From positions 1 to 64,000 of the forward strand of contig JAFSRW010000057.1 in assembly GCA_017445925.1 (NCBI GenBank): a stretch of DNA of 64,000 nucleotides, given 5' to 3'. The DNA comes from Bacteroidaceae bacterium. GTDB lineage: Bacteria > Bacteroidota > Bacteroidia > Bacteroidales > Bacteroidaceae. The notes under the pieces were generated by a model. It ran no database searches. It saw only the letters and a program-made list of their open reading frames with translations, and was not told the origin of the DNA. Shown here piece by piece: positions 15,234 through 24,776 of the stretch (position 1 is the first letter of the stretch; each line of letters begins with the position of its first letter). Made by a program: the position numbers and the translations under genes.

Positions 15234-17324
15234 ATGAAACGAGTATTTGTAATGTTTGCGGCCTCTCTCTGCGCCGCTGTGACATGGGCAGATGTAACGT
15301 TGCCCGGATGGATGACCTCCAACATGGTCTTGCAGCAGAAAACCAAGGTTCACCTTCAGGCTACGGCCAAGAAGGGCGCCATAGTGAAGATTACCCCATC
15401 TTGGGACAAGAATACCACTAAGGTGGTAGCCGACAAGGAAACCGGAGCCTTTGAGTTCGACCTTCGGGTGCCCTCTGCCGGAGGCCCTTACACGCTGACT
15501 TTCGATGATGGAAAGAAACTCGTCCTTGAGAATGTGATGGCTGGCGAGGTATGGTTCTGTAGCGGTCAGTCCAATATGGAAATGCCCGTCAAGGGGTGGG
15601 GGATGGTCAATAACTACGAGCAGGAAGTGGCCGATGCCAAACACCCTATGGTGCGCCTGTTCCAGGTGGAGCACGTGGTGGCTCACACTCCTCAGACCAA
15701 CGTGCCCCTGGGCTATACGAAGGGTTGGGTAGAATGTTCGCCCGAGACGGTAGGGGAGTTTTCCGCAGCCGCTTATTTCTTTGCTCGCGAGGTATCACAG
15801 AAACTGGGCATCGCCATTGGCGTAGTCAACAGCTCTTGGGGCGGCACACCTGCCGAGAGTTGGGTAAGTCTGGATAAGTTGCAGGGCGTGATAGGATTTC
15901 AGGAGCACGCCAAGAAAGTCTTTGCTACGGGCTTCGATGAAGAGAAGATAAACCAACTCTATCAGGACGAACGGGCAGAATGGATGCAGGCAGTCTATAA
16001 TGACGACCAAGGGCTTGAGAAGGGCAATATCGACAAAGCACTATGGGCTGCCGCCGACTATAACGATAGCAATTGGGAACAAATCACGGAGCCAGCGCTT
16101 TGGAGTAAGAACAATGGCCTGAAGGACTTTGACGGCATTGTATGGATGCGTCATACAGTGGACGTTCCTGCATCGTTAGCCGGTAAGGAACTGAAGTTGG
16201 ATCTTGGTGCCATCGATGATGAAGACATTACCTATTGGAACGGACAGCGCGTAGGCACGACATCCGGTTGGAATGCCGGTCGTAGCTATACTGTGCCAGG
16301 CAAACTGGTAAAGGCTGGTAAGAATGTGCTTGCCATTCGTATTAACGATACAGGCGGCGACGGTGGCTTTTACATCGAGGGAAAGGATTTCAATGTAAAG
16401 GCAGGTGCCACAAGCATTTCTCTTGTCGGTAATTGGAGTTGGAAGGCAAGTATGGATGCTGCCAGCATAAAGACACCCGCTAATATGACGGAACCCGTAG
16501 CACCCAATAGTTCATGGTATCCTGCCGGGCTCTACAATAGCATGGTGGCTCCTTTCCTGACAATGCCCGTTCGCGGATTCCTATGGTATCAGGGTTGCTC
16601 TAACGTAGGCAGGGCTGTGCAGTACGAGAGTCTTTTCCAAGCACTGATTCTGGATTGGCAGGCTCGCTTCAATAAGAACTCCGAGGTGGCACCCTTCCCC
16701 AAGCCAGAGCCTCAGGACAACCGTCGCCGTTGGATGCAGCCCACAGAATCCAAGGCGCTACCCTTCTATTTTGTTCAGTTAGCCAACTATCTGCAGCGCA
16801 AAGACCTCCAGCCTCAGTCTGGCTGGGCAGCATTACGCGATGTACAGCGCAAGGCACAGAAGCTGGATGGTGTAGGCATGATGGTGAATATCGACATAGG
16901 TATGGCCAATGATATTCATCCCAAGAATAAGCAAGAAGTGGGTCGCCGTTTGGCTTTGCTGGCCCTTAACCGTACTTACGGCCGCGAGGAAGCCTGCTCT
17001 GCTCCCGAATATCTTCAGATGAATGTTTCCGACGGGAAGGCCGTTCTTTCCTTCCTGCCTGGTTTCGGCAACGACATGTTGGCCGGGAATTCAGATATCA
17101 AGGGCTTCACCGTAGCAGGTCCCGACCATCAGTGGCACGTGGCCAAAGCCCATACAGAAGGTAACGGCCAGTTCATTTGGCGTGTAGTAGTGGAATGCCC
17201 AGAAGTGCCGCATCCTGTAGCTGTTCGCTATGCGTGGGCCGACAATCCCGAGTGCAACTTCAAGACCGTTTCCGGTCTTCCCGTAGGTCCCTTCCGCACC
17301 GACGACTGGGATGATATAAAGTAA
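15234..17324 (+). CDS. Secreted sialate O-acetylesterase-like SGNH hydrolase
   Basis: 696 residues beginning with a signal peptide (MKRVFVMFAASLCAAVTWA). The start at 15234 is chosen because the upstream in-frame TTG at 15195 lies inside the -7 promoter element. The SGNH nucleophile motif is WFCSGQSNMEMPVKG (~residue 100). The family's SSWGGTPAESW block follows, and the catalytic Asp/His pair is in DIGMANDIHPKNKQEVGRRL. Between the two halves sits a GH2-like beta-sandwich insertion (~residues 290-400, VWMRHTVDVPASLAG...LAIRINDTGGDGG). It would remove acetyl groups from sialic acids or from plant glycans; the substrate is not fixed by the motifs. It ends 66 bp from the convergent DUF4419 gene. 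Confidence 0.88.
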   Translation: MKRVFVMFAASLCAAVTWADVTLPGWMTSNMVLQQKTKVHLQATAKKGAIVKITPSWDKNTTKVVADKETGAFEFDLRVPSAGGPYTLTFDDGKKLVLENVMAGEVWFCSGQSNMEMPVKGWGMVNNYEQEVADAKHPMVRLFQVEHVVAHTPQTNVPLGYTKGWVECSPETVGEFSAAAYFFAREVSQKLGIAIGVVNSSWGGTPAESWVSLDKLQGVIGFQEHAKKVFATGFDEEKINQLYQDERAEWMQAVYNDDQGLEKGNIDKALWAAADYNDSNWEQITEPALWSKNNGLKDFDGIVWMRHTVDVPASLAGKELKLDLGAIDDEDITYWNGQRVGTTSGWNAGRSYTVPGKLVKAGKNVLAIRINDTGGDGGFYIEGKDFNVKAGATSISLVGNWSWKASMDAASIKTPANMTEPVAPNSSWYPAGLYNSMVAPFLTMPVRGFLWYQGCSNVGRAVQYESLFQALILDWQARFNKNSEVAPFPKPEPQDNRRRWMQPTESKALPFYFVQLANYLQRKDLQPQSGWAALRDVQRKAQKLDGVGMMVNIDIGMANDIHPKNKQEVGRRLALLALNRTYGREEACSAPEYLQMNVSDGKAVLSFLPGFGNDMLAGNSDIKGFTVAGPDHQWHVAKAHTEGNGQFIWRVVVECPEVPHPVAVRYAWADNPECNFKTVSGLPVGPFRTDDWDDIK

Positions 17325-17334
17325 TTAAGAATTA

Positions 17335-17373
17335 GTCCGTCCTTTACGAACTTCGTGTCCGTAGGGGACGGAC
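17335..17373. terminator. Hairpin between convergent genes (possible bidirectional terminator)
   Basis: Perfect 8-bp G/C-rich outer stem GTCCGTCC (17335-17342) with GGACGGAC (17366-17373), and a small inner CGAA/TTCG pairing. It sits between the stops of the sialate esterase (plus) and DUF4419 (minus) genes. No T-run follows on either strand. Confidence 0.6.
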
Positions 17374-17390
17374 GATACTTACCATAGGGA

Positions 17391-18818
17391 TTATTCAGAA
17401 ACTATTGTTACGGTATTACCTTCCCCCTTGTTCGTGATTTCTTTGGCATTTGGCAGGCGTTTCAGAATGTCGGCCTTCACGCTTTCTGACATTTTTCCAT
17501 TGATGAATAGATTGTCTATGGGAATGCGATAGAACCATTCAGGGATGACGACATCATCGGTGAAATACAGATGCAGTGATTTGATGTGCTCCATACGACC
17601 AAGAATCTCTGGCACTTCTTTTACACGAAGCCACAGACCAAGGAAGCCATCATCATTCTTTTTCAAGCCATTTAGCACTTTATCATCCTCTTGCGCTACA
17701 TTTACCAACCAACCAATCTTGGGCGTTAGCGTATTGGTAAGCGTATCTTCCTCTGCTCCGATGAATCCTGCACGGAGCTCCATAGGTATCTCGCTGACAA
17801 CAGAACCTTGGGTAGGGTCAACGATATGATATTTGAAGCTGACACCCACCATTTCTGAGGGCATGTTTTGGGTGTGTGCTATGCTATCAAGTGTCTGCCC
17901 ATTTTCATCAGGGAAGAGTTTCAGGAACCATCCGTCCAGTTGGGTTGGCTTGTCCATACTGCATGCACCGCCCTTTAACTTGTCCAATGGCTGTTGCTTT
18001 ACCATACACTTCCAAAATTGCTGATTGGGCTTCCCTTCTGAGGCGCGAATGAATTCCTGGAGTATCGGTTCCAAATTCTTTGTCCATTTACCCAGACCGT
18101 ATTTCTCCAGTTTTTTGACCTTTGAGAGTACGGCTTTCCAGTCTTTAGGGGCTCCCTTTATTGTAATGCTTGGGATACCGCATGAAATGCTCATGGCGAT
18201 GTATTCGAAGTAAGACTTTACGCTCTCCATCAACGTAATCTGAGAGGCAACACGCTCCACAGGTCCTGTTGTTGTAAAATCAGCTGTAACGGTCTTGGCT
18301 ATATCGCCTTTGGTGTATTGGTCTATTTGCGAGGCGAAGCCGTTTATCAGCTTTGGCCAGTCTGCGTTTTCAGAGAAAAGGGATTCTTCAGACTCAACAA
18401 CCAAATCCATCTTACCTGTATGATCCACAAGTTTAGGCCGCAATTCCTCAGCATGGGCGTTCACATAGCGGGCAAAGCCTTGACTGATTAGCAGCCAGAT
18501 CATATCTGGCGAGAGAGTGAGGGACTTATGGTTGCCGTAAGCTCTAACGACACACTGGTAGAAGTTGTCCTTGCCCCAGGTTTTCAGATTCTTAAGGTCG
18601 GAAAAGCTATTTGTCACAAGGTTATCTATGGGCACATTTTCCTCACGCAGAATATTTTGCGCCACTTCCTGACCATCAAACAGGTATTTATAACGCTCCT
18701 CAACGGGTTGTAATCCTTCGTCCACAGTAAACGTGATGCTACTCTCTGTTTGGGCGTTCATCACCATTGGCAGGGTTAGGATTGCTGCTGCCATCAGCGT
18801 TTTCAATGTAATTTTCAT
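17391..18818 (-). CDS. DUF4419-family secreted protein
   Basis: 475 residues with a signal peptide (cleavage near VMNAQ, residue ~22). The body matches the DUF4419 family, seen in the segments VVRAYGNHKSLTLSPDMIWLL, ISQGFARYVNAHAEELRP and ISCGIPSITIKGAPKDWKAV (each a recognisable block of that family). Biochemical function is unknown. The gene begins 7 bp after the stop of the plug-domain membrane protein, which itself starts 1 bp after the sigma factor. The three are therefore almost certainly one transcript, and this protein may be an output or partner of that regulatory pair. That role is inferred from position only. Confidence 0.8.
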   Translation of the reverse strand: MKITLKTLMAAAILTLPMVMNAQTESSITFTVDEGLQPVEERYKYLFDGQEVAQNILREENVPIDNLVTNSFSDLKNLKTWGKDNFYQCVVRAYGNHKSLTLSPDMIWLLISQGFARYVNAHAEELRPKLVDHTGKMDLVVESEESLFSENADWPKLINGFASQIDQYTKGDIAKTVTADFTTTGPVERVASQITLMESVKSYFEYIAMSISCGIPSITIKGAPKDWKAVLSKVKKLEKYGLGKWTKNLEPILQEFIRASEGKPNQQFWKCMVKQQPLDKLKGGACSMDKPTQLDGWFLKLFPDENGQTLDSIAHTQNMPSEMVGVSFKYHIVDPTQGSVVSEIPMELRAGFIGAEEDTLTNTLTPKIGWLVNVAQEDDKVLNGLKKNDDGFLGLWLRVKEVPEILGRMEHIKSLHLYFTDDVVIPEWFYRIPIDNLFINGKMSESVKADILKRLPNAKEITNKGEGNTVTIVSE

Positions 18819-18825
18819 AATTGCA

Positions 18826-20901
18826 TTATTTTTTGCTCTTCTTAAATGATTCTCTTAGTCCTTTCCAATCAATCTCTTTTAGACGGATGGTGAGGACGGA
18901 GTCGGTGGGAAGGACGTGAATCTTTTGTGTTTGATAACCGATCCAATTTGCGCGTATTGTGTCGATGTGATTGGGGAGCATCAGTTCGAAGCGTCCCAGG
19001 CTATCGACAGAAACACTATGGGAGAAGTAAGGACGGTCGCGATAGCCGACGATACCACCGTTTATCGGTTTTCCCTCCTCATTCTGCACGACACCAGTCA
19101 GGCGTTTGTAGTGAATGTTAAGAATATCCGGGCAGTCGGAAGCATACAGTTTGTCAACGGAGCACAGCTCCACATCCATGTGTCTTGGGAATTGAGTGGA
19201 GTAATAAATCTCTGCAGTCCAGTAGGACGGTGCATCCTCGTCGGGCAGAAATTCGAAAGTACTTTTTCCCTTCACCATCTTGTACAGGATCTTATTTCTA
19301 ATATTCGATTCATGCGGAGCTCCCTTTTTGACCTTTCCGCCAAAGATAAATGCAATCTTGACGATGCTGTCGGTACGTTCTATCAGGGATGAAGGAGCCT
19401 TGGCCGCAGCCTTCTTGAGTTCGTCACGGATAGCATTGAACAGCTCATCGTTCTCCATCCCCAGCCATTCTCCATCTCTTTCCCAAATCTCATCCTGGGC
19501 TTGAAAATACACAAGGCGATGTAATGGGATATAAGTACCTCGGCTGTCGTGGCTAACGTGGCCGAACCATTCTGTCGGCCCTACACCATGACACTTGTTT
19601 GGCAGCAAGCCGAAGATGCGTTCCTCGGTAGGTGTATCGAAGAGTTCAGGAGTGTTTATACCACGTAATTCTGGGCTTTTATTGCCTTCCTGATAGCAAC
19701 GGAGGAGGTATGCCAGACGGCGTGCCTTGAGCTCCTCGGGAGTTAACTGCCTGACGGGTGTGAACGGAAAGGTTTGATAATCTATCACCCTTCGGATGTC
19801 CCGGCCATTAAACAGGTGAGCGTATTTTTTCGCATCATCGCCCTCAAGCCAATTGGTTCTAAGGTATAGTTGATTATTGTCATAGAAATACTCATGGATG
19901 AAGTCGTACGACCAGAAGGGCATTTTCCTGTAAAACTTCAGGAATTTTTTATCCTCCTTGCCATTCACAACAATAAGAATGGTATCCATCCCCTGCTTGT
20001 TGGGGGGGCGACGGAAGTTTTTCTTCACCTTACGGATATCGGTGATAGGAGGCAATCCTGCAATCTGTCCTTGTAATTCATCCTCAGAGAGATTAAGTAA
20101 ATTCTGAGGGACTGATGGACCATGACCCGTATCTTCAGAGTCGGAATGGGCTAATAGCGGTTGTTCATCTTCTGAGATGGGTTTAGTTTCGGGAACCTTC
20201 TTGGTTTTGCCGTTCGTGTTTGTGCTTATTTCTATTACACCGTTTGCACCTTTTTCACCCCATTTTGCAGTTGCTTTGCTGTCTTTTATCACAACGATGC
20301 TCTTAATGTCCTCTGGCTTAACACCCAGAAGGGAAGAAAACTGCTCTTCAGTATCGTAGTTTCCAATTTTTACACTATCGGGAATCTCCAGAATCTTGCC
20401 GTCCATGACAACCAGAGGCTGTTTACTATCGTCAATAGTTGTCATACCACGCAGTCGCATAGTTACGCCTTTACCCAAATTTGAGGGATTGGGTACAACA
20501 TCCAATCCTGCGATTTGACCCTGCAAGGCTTGGTCAACAGACTCAAAAGCGAGATTTGTTGAAGCCAACTCTTTGCGTGGAGCCTTCTTGGGTTGGGATA
20601 TATTAACGATGTGAACGATAGGTTCCTTCTGAATCTCTTTCACCTCTGCTGCTGCTGATTGCTGAACAGGTTGTGGTTCTGCTTGCTCAGCTACAACGGG
20701 TGTTTCTGGCTGTGGTTCATCCCCTATATTAATAAGGAAGAATAGCAGGAGGCAGGCAGCAATGCCCAAACCACCTATCCATGAATATATGGAGCGCTTG
20801 TTAGTCTTTGGCTCCTTGCCAATGACTTCCCGCTCGAAGCGTGCCCACTCCTTATCTACGTCGGGCATGCCTATTCTTTTATCAATATCTTCTGTTTTCA
20901 T
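18826..20901 (-). CDS. Single-pass membrane protein with TonB-receptor-like plug domain, candidate anti-sigma
   Basis: 691 residues. Residues 1-37 are a short charged cytoplasmic part containing DKEWARFEREV, like the start of Bacteroidota anti-sigma factors. Residues ~40-61 are one membrane helix. Residues ~65-100 are a Pro/Glu/Gln-rich spacer. Residues ~115-235 resemble the SusC/TonB plug: LQGQIAGLDVVPNPSNLGKG, MRLRGMTTIDDSKQPLVVMDG and KSIVVIKDSKATAKWGEKGANGVIEI. No beta-barrel follows. A second LQGQIAGL occurs near residue 275. Residues ~605-685 form a carboxypeptidase-regulatory-like domain (LTGVVQNEEGKPINGG...GYQTQKIHV). The gene starts 1 bp after the sigma-factor stop. It may sense a periplasmic partner and hold the sigma factor. 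The architecture is unusual and its function is inferred. Confidence 0.6.
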   Translation of the reverse strand: MKTEDIDKRIGMPDVDKEWARFEREVIGKEPKTNKRSIYSWIGGLGIAACLLLFFLINIGDEPQPETPVVAEQAEPQPVQQSAAAEVKEIQKEPIVHIVNISQPKKAPRKELASTNLAFESVDQALQGQIAGLDVVPNPSNLGKGVTMRLRGMTTIDDSKQPLVVMDGKILEIPDSVKIGNYDTEEQFSSLLGVKPEDIKSIVVIKDSKATAKWGEKGANGVIEISTNTNGKTKKVPETKPISEDEQPLLAHSDSEDTGHGPSVPQNLLNLSEDELQGQIAGLPPITDIRKVKKNFRRPPNKQGMDTILIVVNGKEDKKFLKFYRKMPFWSYDFIHEYFYDNNQLYLRTNWLEGDDAKKYAHLFNGRDIRRVIDYQTFPFTPVRQLTPEELKARRLAYLLRCYQEGNKSPELRGINTPELFDTPTEERIFGLLPNKCHGVGPTEWFGHVSHDSRGTYIPLHRLVYFQAQDEIWERDGEWLGMENDELFNAIRDELKKAAAKAPSSLIERTDSIVKIAFIFGGKVKKGAPHESNIRNKILYKMVKGKSTFEFLPDEDAPSYWTAEIYYSTQFPRHMDVELCSVDKLYASDCPDILNIHYKRLTGVVQNEEGKPINGGIVGYRDRPYFSHSVSVDSLGRFELMLPNHIDTIRANWIGYQTQKIHVLPTDSVLTIRLKEIDWKGLRESFKKSKK

Positions 20902-20902
20902 C

Positions 20903-21394
20903 TTACTTAGCGATTTTAAGGGTGGTTCTGATTTTTGCCAATGAATGTGTGATGTGCTTGTTGACTGCCGAGGCGCTGATACCCAACACGGAAGCTGTTT
21001 CCTGATAGGTCATCTCATCCTCGTAATGCAGTTGCAAGACCCGTCGGTCTTGTTCCGTCAGGTTGTCGTTGATTACCTGCTTGAGTTGTTGCAGCAACTC
21101 TTCGCGTTCCTCACTTAGGGTTTCTTCTGTCTCACGCTGCAGTTCCTCCTCCATCTTACGTTGTAGCTGTCTGGAGCGCAGCATGTGCAGGCATTGGTTG
21201 CGAGTGGCAGCCAGCAGATAGCCTCTGAAGCTGTCCTCGCTAATCTGGGGTTTGCCTCGCCAGATTTGTGCAAACACCTGATGCACGGCATCCTTGGCAT
21301 CGTCGGCATTCTCTACCAGCGAGAAGGCCATCCGATACATGTGCGGATAGTTGTCCTTGAACAGGCGTTCAAACTTTTGTTTACTGTAATCCAT
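20903..21394 (-). CDS. ECF-type RNA polymerase sigma factor
   Basis: 163-residue sigma-70-like factor. Region 2 is seen in FKDNYPHMYRMAFSLVENADDAKDAVHQVFAQIW, of which the DAKDAVHQVF segment is diagnostic. Region 4 is the helix-turn-helix at LQLHYEDEMTYQETASVLGI followed by SASAVNKHI. The start is placed at ATG 21394-21392 (MDYSKQKFERLF). An in-frame upstream start would add 17 residues without family similarity. It would direct RNA polymerase to a small set of promoters and is probably controlled by the membrane protein encoded 1 bp downstream. Confidence 0.9.
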   Translation of the reverse strand: MDYSKQKFERLFKDNYPHMYRMAFSLVENADDAKDAVHQVFAQIWRGKPQISEDSFRGYLLAATRNQCLHMLRSRQLQRKMEEELQRETEETLSEEREELLQQLKQVINDNLTEQDRRVLQLHYEDEMTYQETASVLGISASAVNKHITHSLAKIRTTLKIAK

Positions 21395-21715
21395 AATGTT
21401 TGTTTGGTCTCTTTTGTCTATTAGACCATCGAGCGGCAAAACCAAATACCCTTTTTTTGAAAAAATGAAAACATCAACCCGAAACAGTTCAAGAGTTCAA
21501 GAAGTTCAAGAGTTCAAGACGTTCAAGAAACATTAAATCATATACTGTAATCGGATTCTGACGCAAAGATAAGCTAAATCATGAATATAAGGTGAGAACA
21601 GAGGGGCATTTTTCCTTCCAAATGGTATTTTTTGGGGAAGAGGGTGGGGAAGTTTCACTTTTTTTGCCTACATTTGTGCACAAAATAATGAATATTTGCT
21701 CAAATAACTATGCTA
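21395..21715. other. 321-bp divergent intergenic region between the sigma factor and the GH43-GLUG gene
   Basis: Positions 21486-21530 hold five GTTCAAGA-type direct repeats (alternating 8- and 9-bp spacing). TACATTTG at 21669-21676 fits the -7 consensus for the plus-strand GH43 gene 40 bp downstream, with no clear -33. No consensus promoter was found for the sigma gene. No ORF or RNA gene was recognised. Confidence 0.6.
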
Positions 21716-24700
21716 ATGAAAAGGTTTTTAACCCCAATGATATGTGCATTGATTGCAATTTCTGCCTCTGCACAGAAAACGTATAAAAATCCTGTATACG
21801 GCTCTGACTTCCCTGACCCTACCGTTCAGCGTGCTCCAGACGGAACGTTCTATGCTTACGCCACTGGGTGTAAGGCCAAGAAGAGTACCGACTTGGTGAA
21901 ATGGTCGGATGTGCCTGGTGTGATATCGCGCCCAACGTGGAACGATAGCGTTAAGGCAGACGGATCAAAAGATTATTATAGCCTCTGGGCTGCCGATGTA
22001 AGCTACGTGGACGGCAAATACGTCTGCTTCTATGCTTCGGCTCTCTGGGGCAATGGCACCAGAACGGGTATAGGTGTGGCTGTAGGCGATACGCCCACCA
22101 AGTTTACAGATAAGGGTAAGGTGTTCCGTAGTACGGAGATTGGTGTGAAGAACAGCATCGACCCCTGCTATGTGGAGGAGTTCGACAAGAAATACCTCGT
22201 ATGGGGCAGCTTTAATGATATATGTATTGTAGAATTGACAGACGATGCATTGGCCGTAAAGAACTTCACGCCCATTAATAATCCTCAGCCAAACGGCAGT
22301 TGGAAACGCCACAAGGGTGTAACCAAGTTGGCTGGCGGAGCTTTTGAGGGCGCCATGATTTACAAGCGCGGTCAATACTATTATCTGTTCTGTTCGGTGG
22401 GCAGTTGTTGCGAGGGCGAGAAGAGTACCTACAAGACGGTGGTAGGACGCTCTACCAAACTGATGGGGCCCTATACCAGCAAAGCGGGTGGTGATATGAA
22501 AAGCGACAACTACACGACCATCATCAGCGGCAACGACCGTTGGAAAGGCCCTGGCCACAACTCCGAGATTATAACGGATGATAATGGTGACGACTGGTTG
22601 TTGTACCACTCATACGACAGGAACAATAATTTCAACGGGCGTCTGATGCTGCTGGATAAGATTACGTGGAGCAAGGACGGATGGCCCACCATTAACGACG
22701 GTCACCCCAGTAGTGATGCTATGCCTGCCCCTGTCTTCTACTCGGGCGATGGTGCCAACATCACTTATAAGTTCCAGAACATGGACTTAATGAAGAGCGG
22801 TTGGAAGTACTGGACCCTGACGGCCAGCGACAACTGCGATACGGGTTCTGGCAAGGGAACCGCTTTTATGCCCCTCGGATATGCCAAGACAGCAGGTAGC
22901 TTTGATGTGCAGCAGACCGTATCAGGAGTGAAGAATGGTGTATATGAACTTACACTGGAAGAATTCTCCACAGAGGGCAGCGTGGATATGTATATAAACA
23001 ATGCTGCGACGCCAACGTTTAACACCACGGCAAATGGCATCACGGCTCCTTCTACCGAATCAGTTGTCAGCAGCAACTTTCTCCGGAACAAATTTACTCA
23101 GAAGGTTTACGGACTGGTAACCAACGGCAAGTTGACCATAGGTGCCCGTACTCGTGACAGCCTGGTAGCAGGCGAGCGTTTCTATATGGGTAACCTGAAG
23201 GTGGTGTACCGTGAGAGGAACGAAGAGGCTATGCAGAGCCTGATGAATACCTATACTGCTATGATGGACTCCATAAAGGTGAGAGGCCAGAAGCATTATG
23301 CAGGCTATGATGCCAGCATGGAGGCATATAAAGAACAGTTCGCCGCATCGGAGAGTGCCACCGAACGTTACAACATCCTGGTAAAATCCAGCAAGACCAT
23401 CGATAGCGTTCAGACCAGCATAGAAGACTATAAGAAACTGGATGAACAGACTATCATTCTGCAAGCCGAAATAGAAAAGGCCATTGAGGGCAACTATCTG
23501 AGCCAAGAGGCACAAGCTACGCTGGCAGAAGCGGAGGAAGTGGCTGCACAGGCGTCTTATAACACGGTTCAGATGAAGGACTTGCTGACTCGTATGCAGA
23601 CCGTAGCGCATGATATGGTGTATGACTATCAGCAGGGCGACGGAACGAAGGAGAATCCTTACATCATCTCGCGTCCTGAGCAATTGGACAACATGCACAA
23701 TGTGCTGGTAAAGAGCCAGATGGTGTACTTCGAGATGGATAACGACGTAGACATGGCGGGCTTTACTTGGGAACAGTTGAATACATCCAGCAACAGCTAT
23801 CTGTATTGGATATCATTCGATGGCAAAGGCCACATCATTTATAATCTTACTCCCGAAGGCAGCAAGAACTATCCCAGTTTCTTCGGTGCTATGTGTGGAG
23901 AGATTCGTAATGTGGGTTTTGTGAATGCCAAGGTGGAGGCTTCTGCTTCCGGCGCAGGTATTATATGCGGTTATATGGGGCACAGCTCATTCAAGGATGC
24001 AGAGGAGAATATGTATCCCGTTATTGTGGAGAACTGCTATGTAACGGGCGAGATTATCAGCAAGGGATACGTGGGTGCCATAGGTGGTGCCCTCAACTCA
24101 TCGCCCATCACCATACGCAACTGCTACAGTGCCGTAAATATAGTGGGTAATGGCGGCTCTGCCAATTATTCAGGCGGTCTGGTGGGCAGAATCCGCTCCG
24201 ACCTTACCATCGAGAACTGCTATGCAGCTGGCACCATAAACTCTCCTGTGGCTGGCGGTGTGGTAGCAGGAGCACGAACCAGTACAAATTTCCCCTCGAT
24301 ATATAATAATGTTATAGCATGGAACCCCAGCGTAACAGGCAACACGGCATCGGCTTTTGGCGCAACGCTGGAGGGCGATGTGTTGCAGAATGTATATGTT
24401 CTGGCTGATATGAAGGTAAACGATGCACCTGTGGAGGACGGCAAGACGCATGCTGAGTTGCAGCAGATAGCTGGCACATGGGGTGCTCCCTGGTATGCCG
24501 ACCCTACGGCTGGCAATGGATATCCCATCCTGCAGTGGCAATACGACAGGGGTGACTATCGCCAAATCTGCGGATTCCCAGATGACGAAACCACTTCGTT
24601 AAATGAAGAGTTAAGAGTGAAGAGTGAAGAATTTGCTCCCGCGGTGTATGATTTGAGTGGAAGAAGAATTAACTTTCAACTTTCAACTTTCAACTATCAA

Positions 24701-24748
24701 CTAAAAAAGGGTATTTACATCGTAAACGGGAAAAAGGTGCTGTATTAA
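21716..24748 (+). CDS. Secreted GH43 (arabinanase-like) enzyme with GLUG repeats and T9SS tail
   Basis: 1010 residues with a signal peptide (MKRFLTPMICALIAISASAQ). The N-terminal GH43 propeller (~22-345) shows the base Asp in YGSDFPDPTVQRAPDGTFY, the second Asp in NSIDPCYVEEF, the acid Glu in GGAFEGAMIYKRGQYYY, and GPGHNSEIITDDNGDDWLLY as in arabinanases. A beta-sandwich (~345-505) and a helical linker (~505-640) follow. Residues ~645-930 contain GLUG-type repeats (RNVGFVNAKVEASASGAG, IRNCYSAVNIVGNGG, GGLVGRI, IENCYAAGTI). The last ~35 residues (YDLSGRRIN...KKGIYIVNGKKVLY) are a T9SS-like sorting tail. The tail linker is encoded by tandem words at 24604-24630 and 24667-24702. It heads an operon with the next two genes. 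Confidence 0.85.
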   Translation: MKRFLTPMICALIAISASAQKTYKNPVYGSDFPDPTVQRAPDGTFYAYATGCKAKKSTDLVKWSDVPGVISRPTWNDSVKADGSKDYYSLWAADVSYVDGKYVCFYASALWGNGTRTGIGVAVGDTPTKFTDKGKVFRSTEIGVKNSIDPCYVEEFDKKYLVWGSFNDICIVELTDDALAVKNFTPINNPQPNGSWKRHKGVTKLAGGAFEGAMIYKRGQYYYLFCSVGSCCEGEKSTYKTVVGRSTKLMGPYTSKAGGDMKSDNYTTIISGNDRWKGPGHNSEIITDDNGDDWLLYHSYDRNNNFNGRLMLLDKITWSKDGWPTINDGHPSSDAMPAPVFYSGDGANITYKFQNMDLMKSGWKYWTLTASDNCDTGSGKGTAFMPLGYAKTAGSFDVQQTVSGVKNGVYELTLEEFSTEGSVDMYINNAATPTFNTTANGITAPSTESVVSSNFLRNKFTQKVYGLVTNGKLTIGARTRDSLVAGERFYMGNLKVVYRERNEEAMQSLMNTYTAMMDSIKVRGQKHYAGYDASMEAYKEQFAASESATERYNILVKSSKTIDSVQTSIEDYKKLDEQTIILQAEIEKAIEGNYLSQEAQATLAEAEEVAAQASYNTVQMKDLLTRMQTVAHDMVYDYQQGDGTKENPYIISRPEQLDNMHNVLVKSQMVYFEMDNDVDMAGFTWEQLNTSSNSYLYWISFDGKGHIIYNLTPEGSKNYPSFFGAMCGEIRNVGFVNAKVEASASGAGIICGYMGHSSFKDAEENMYPVIVENCYVTGEIISKGYVGAIGGALNSSPITIRNCYSAVNIVGNGGSANYSGGLVGRIRSDLTIENCYAAGTINSPVAGGVVAGARTSTNFPSIYNNVIAWNPSVTGNTASAFGATLEGDVLQNVYVLADMKVNDAPVEDGKTHAELQQIAGTWGAPWYADPTAGNGYPILQWQYDRGDYRQICGFPDDETTSLNEELRVKSEEFAPAVYDLSGRRINFQLSTFNYQLKKGIYIVNGKKVLY

Positions 24749-24776
24749 AGTCTAACATCTAAAACTACAAAGACTC

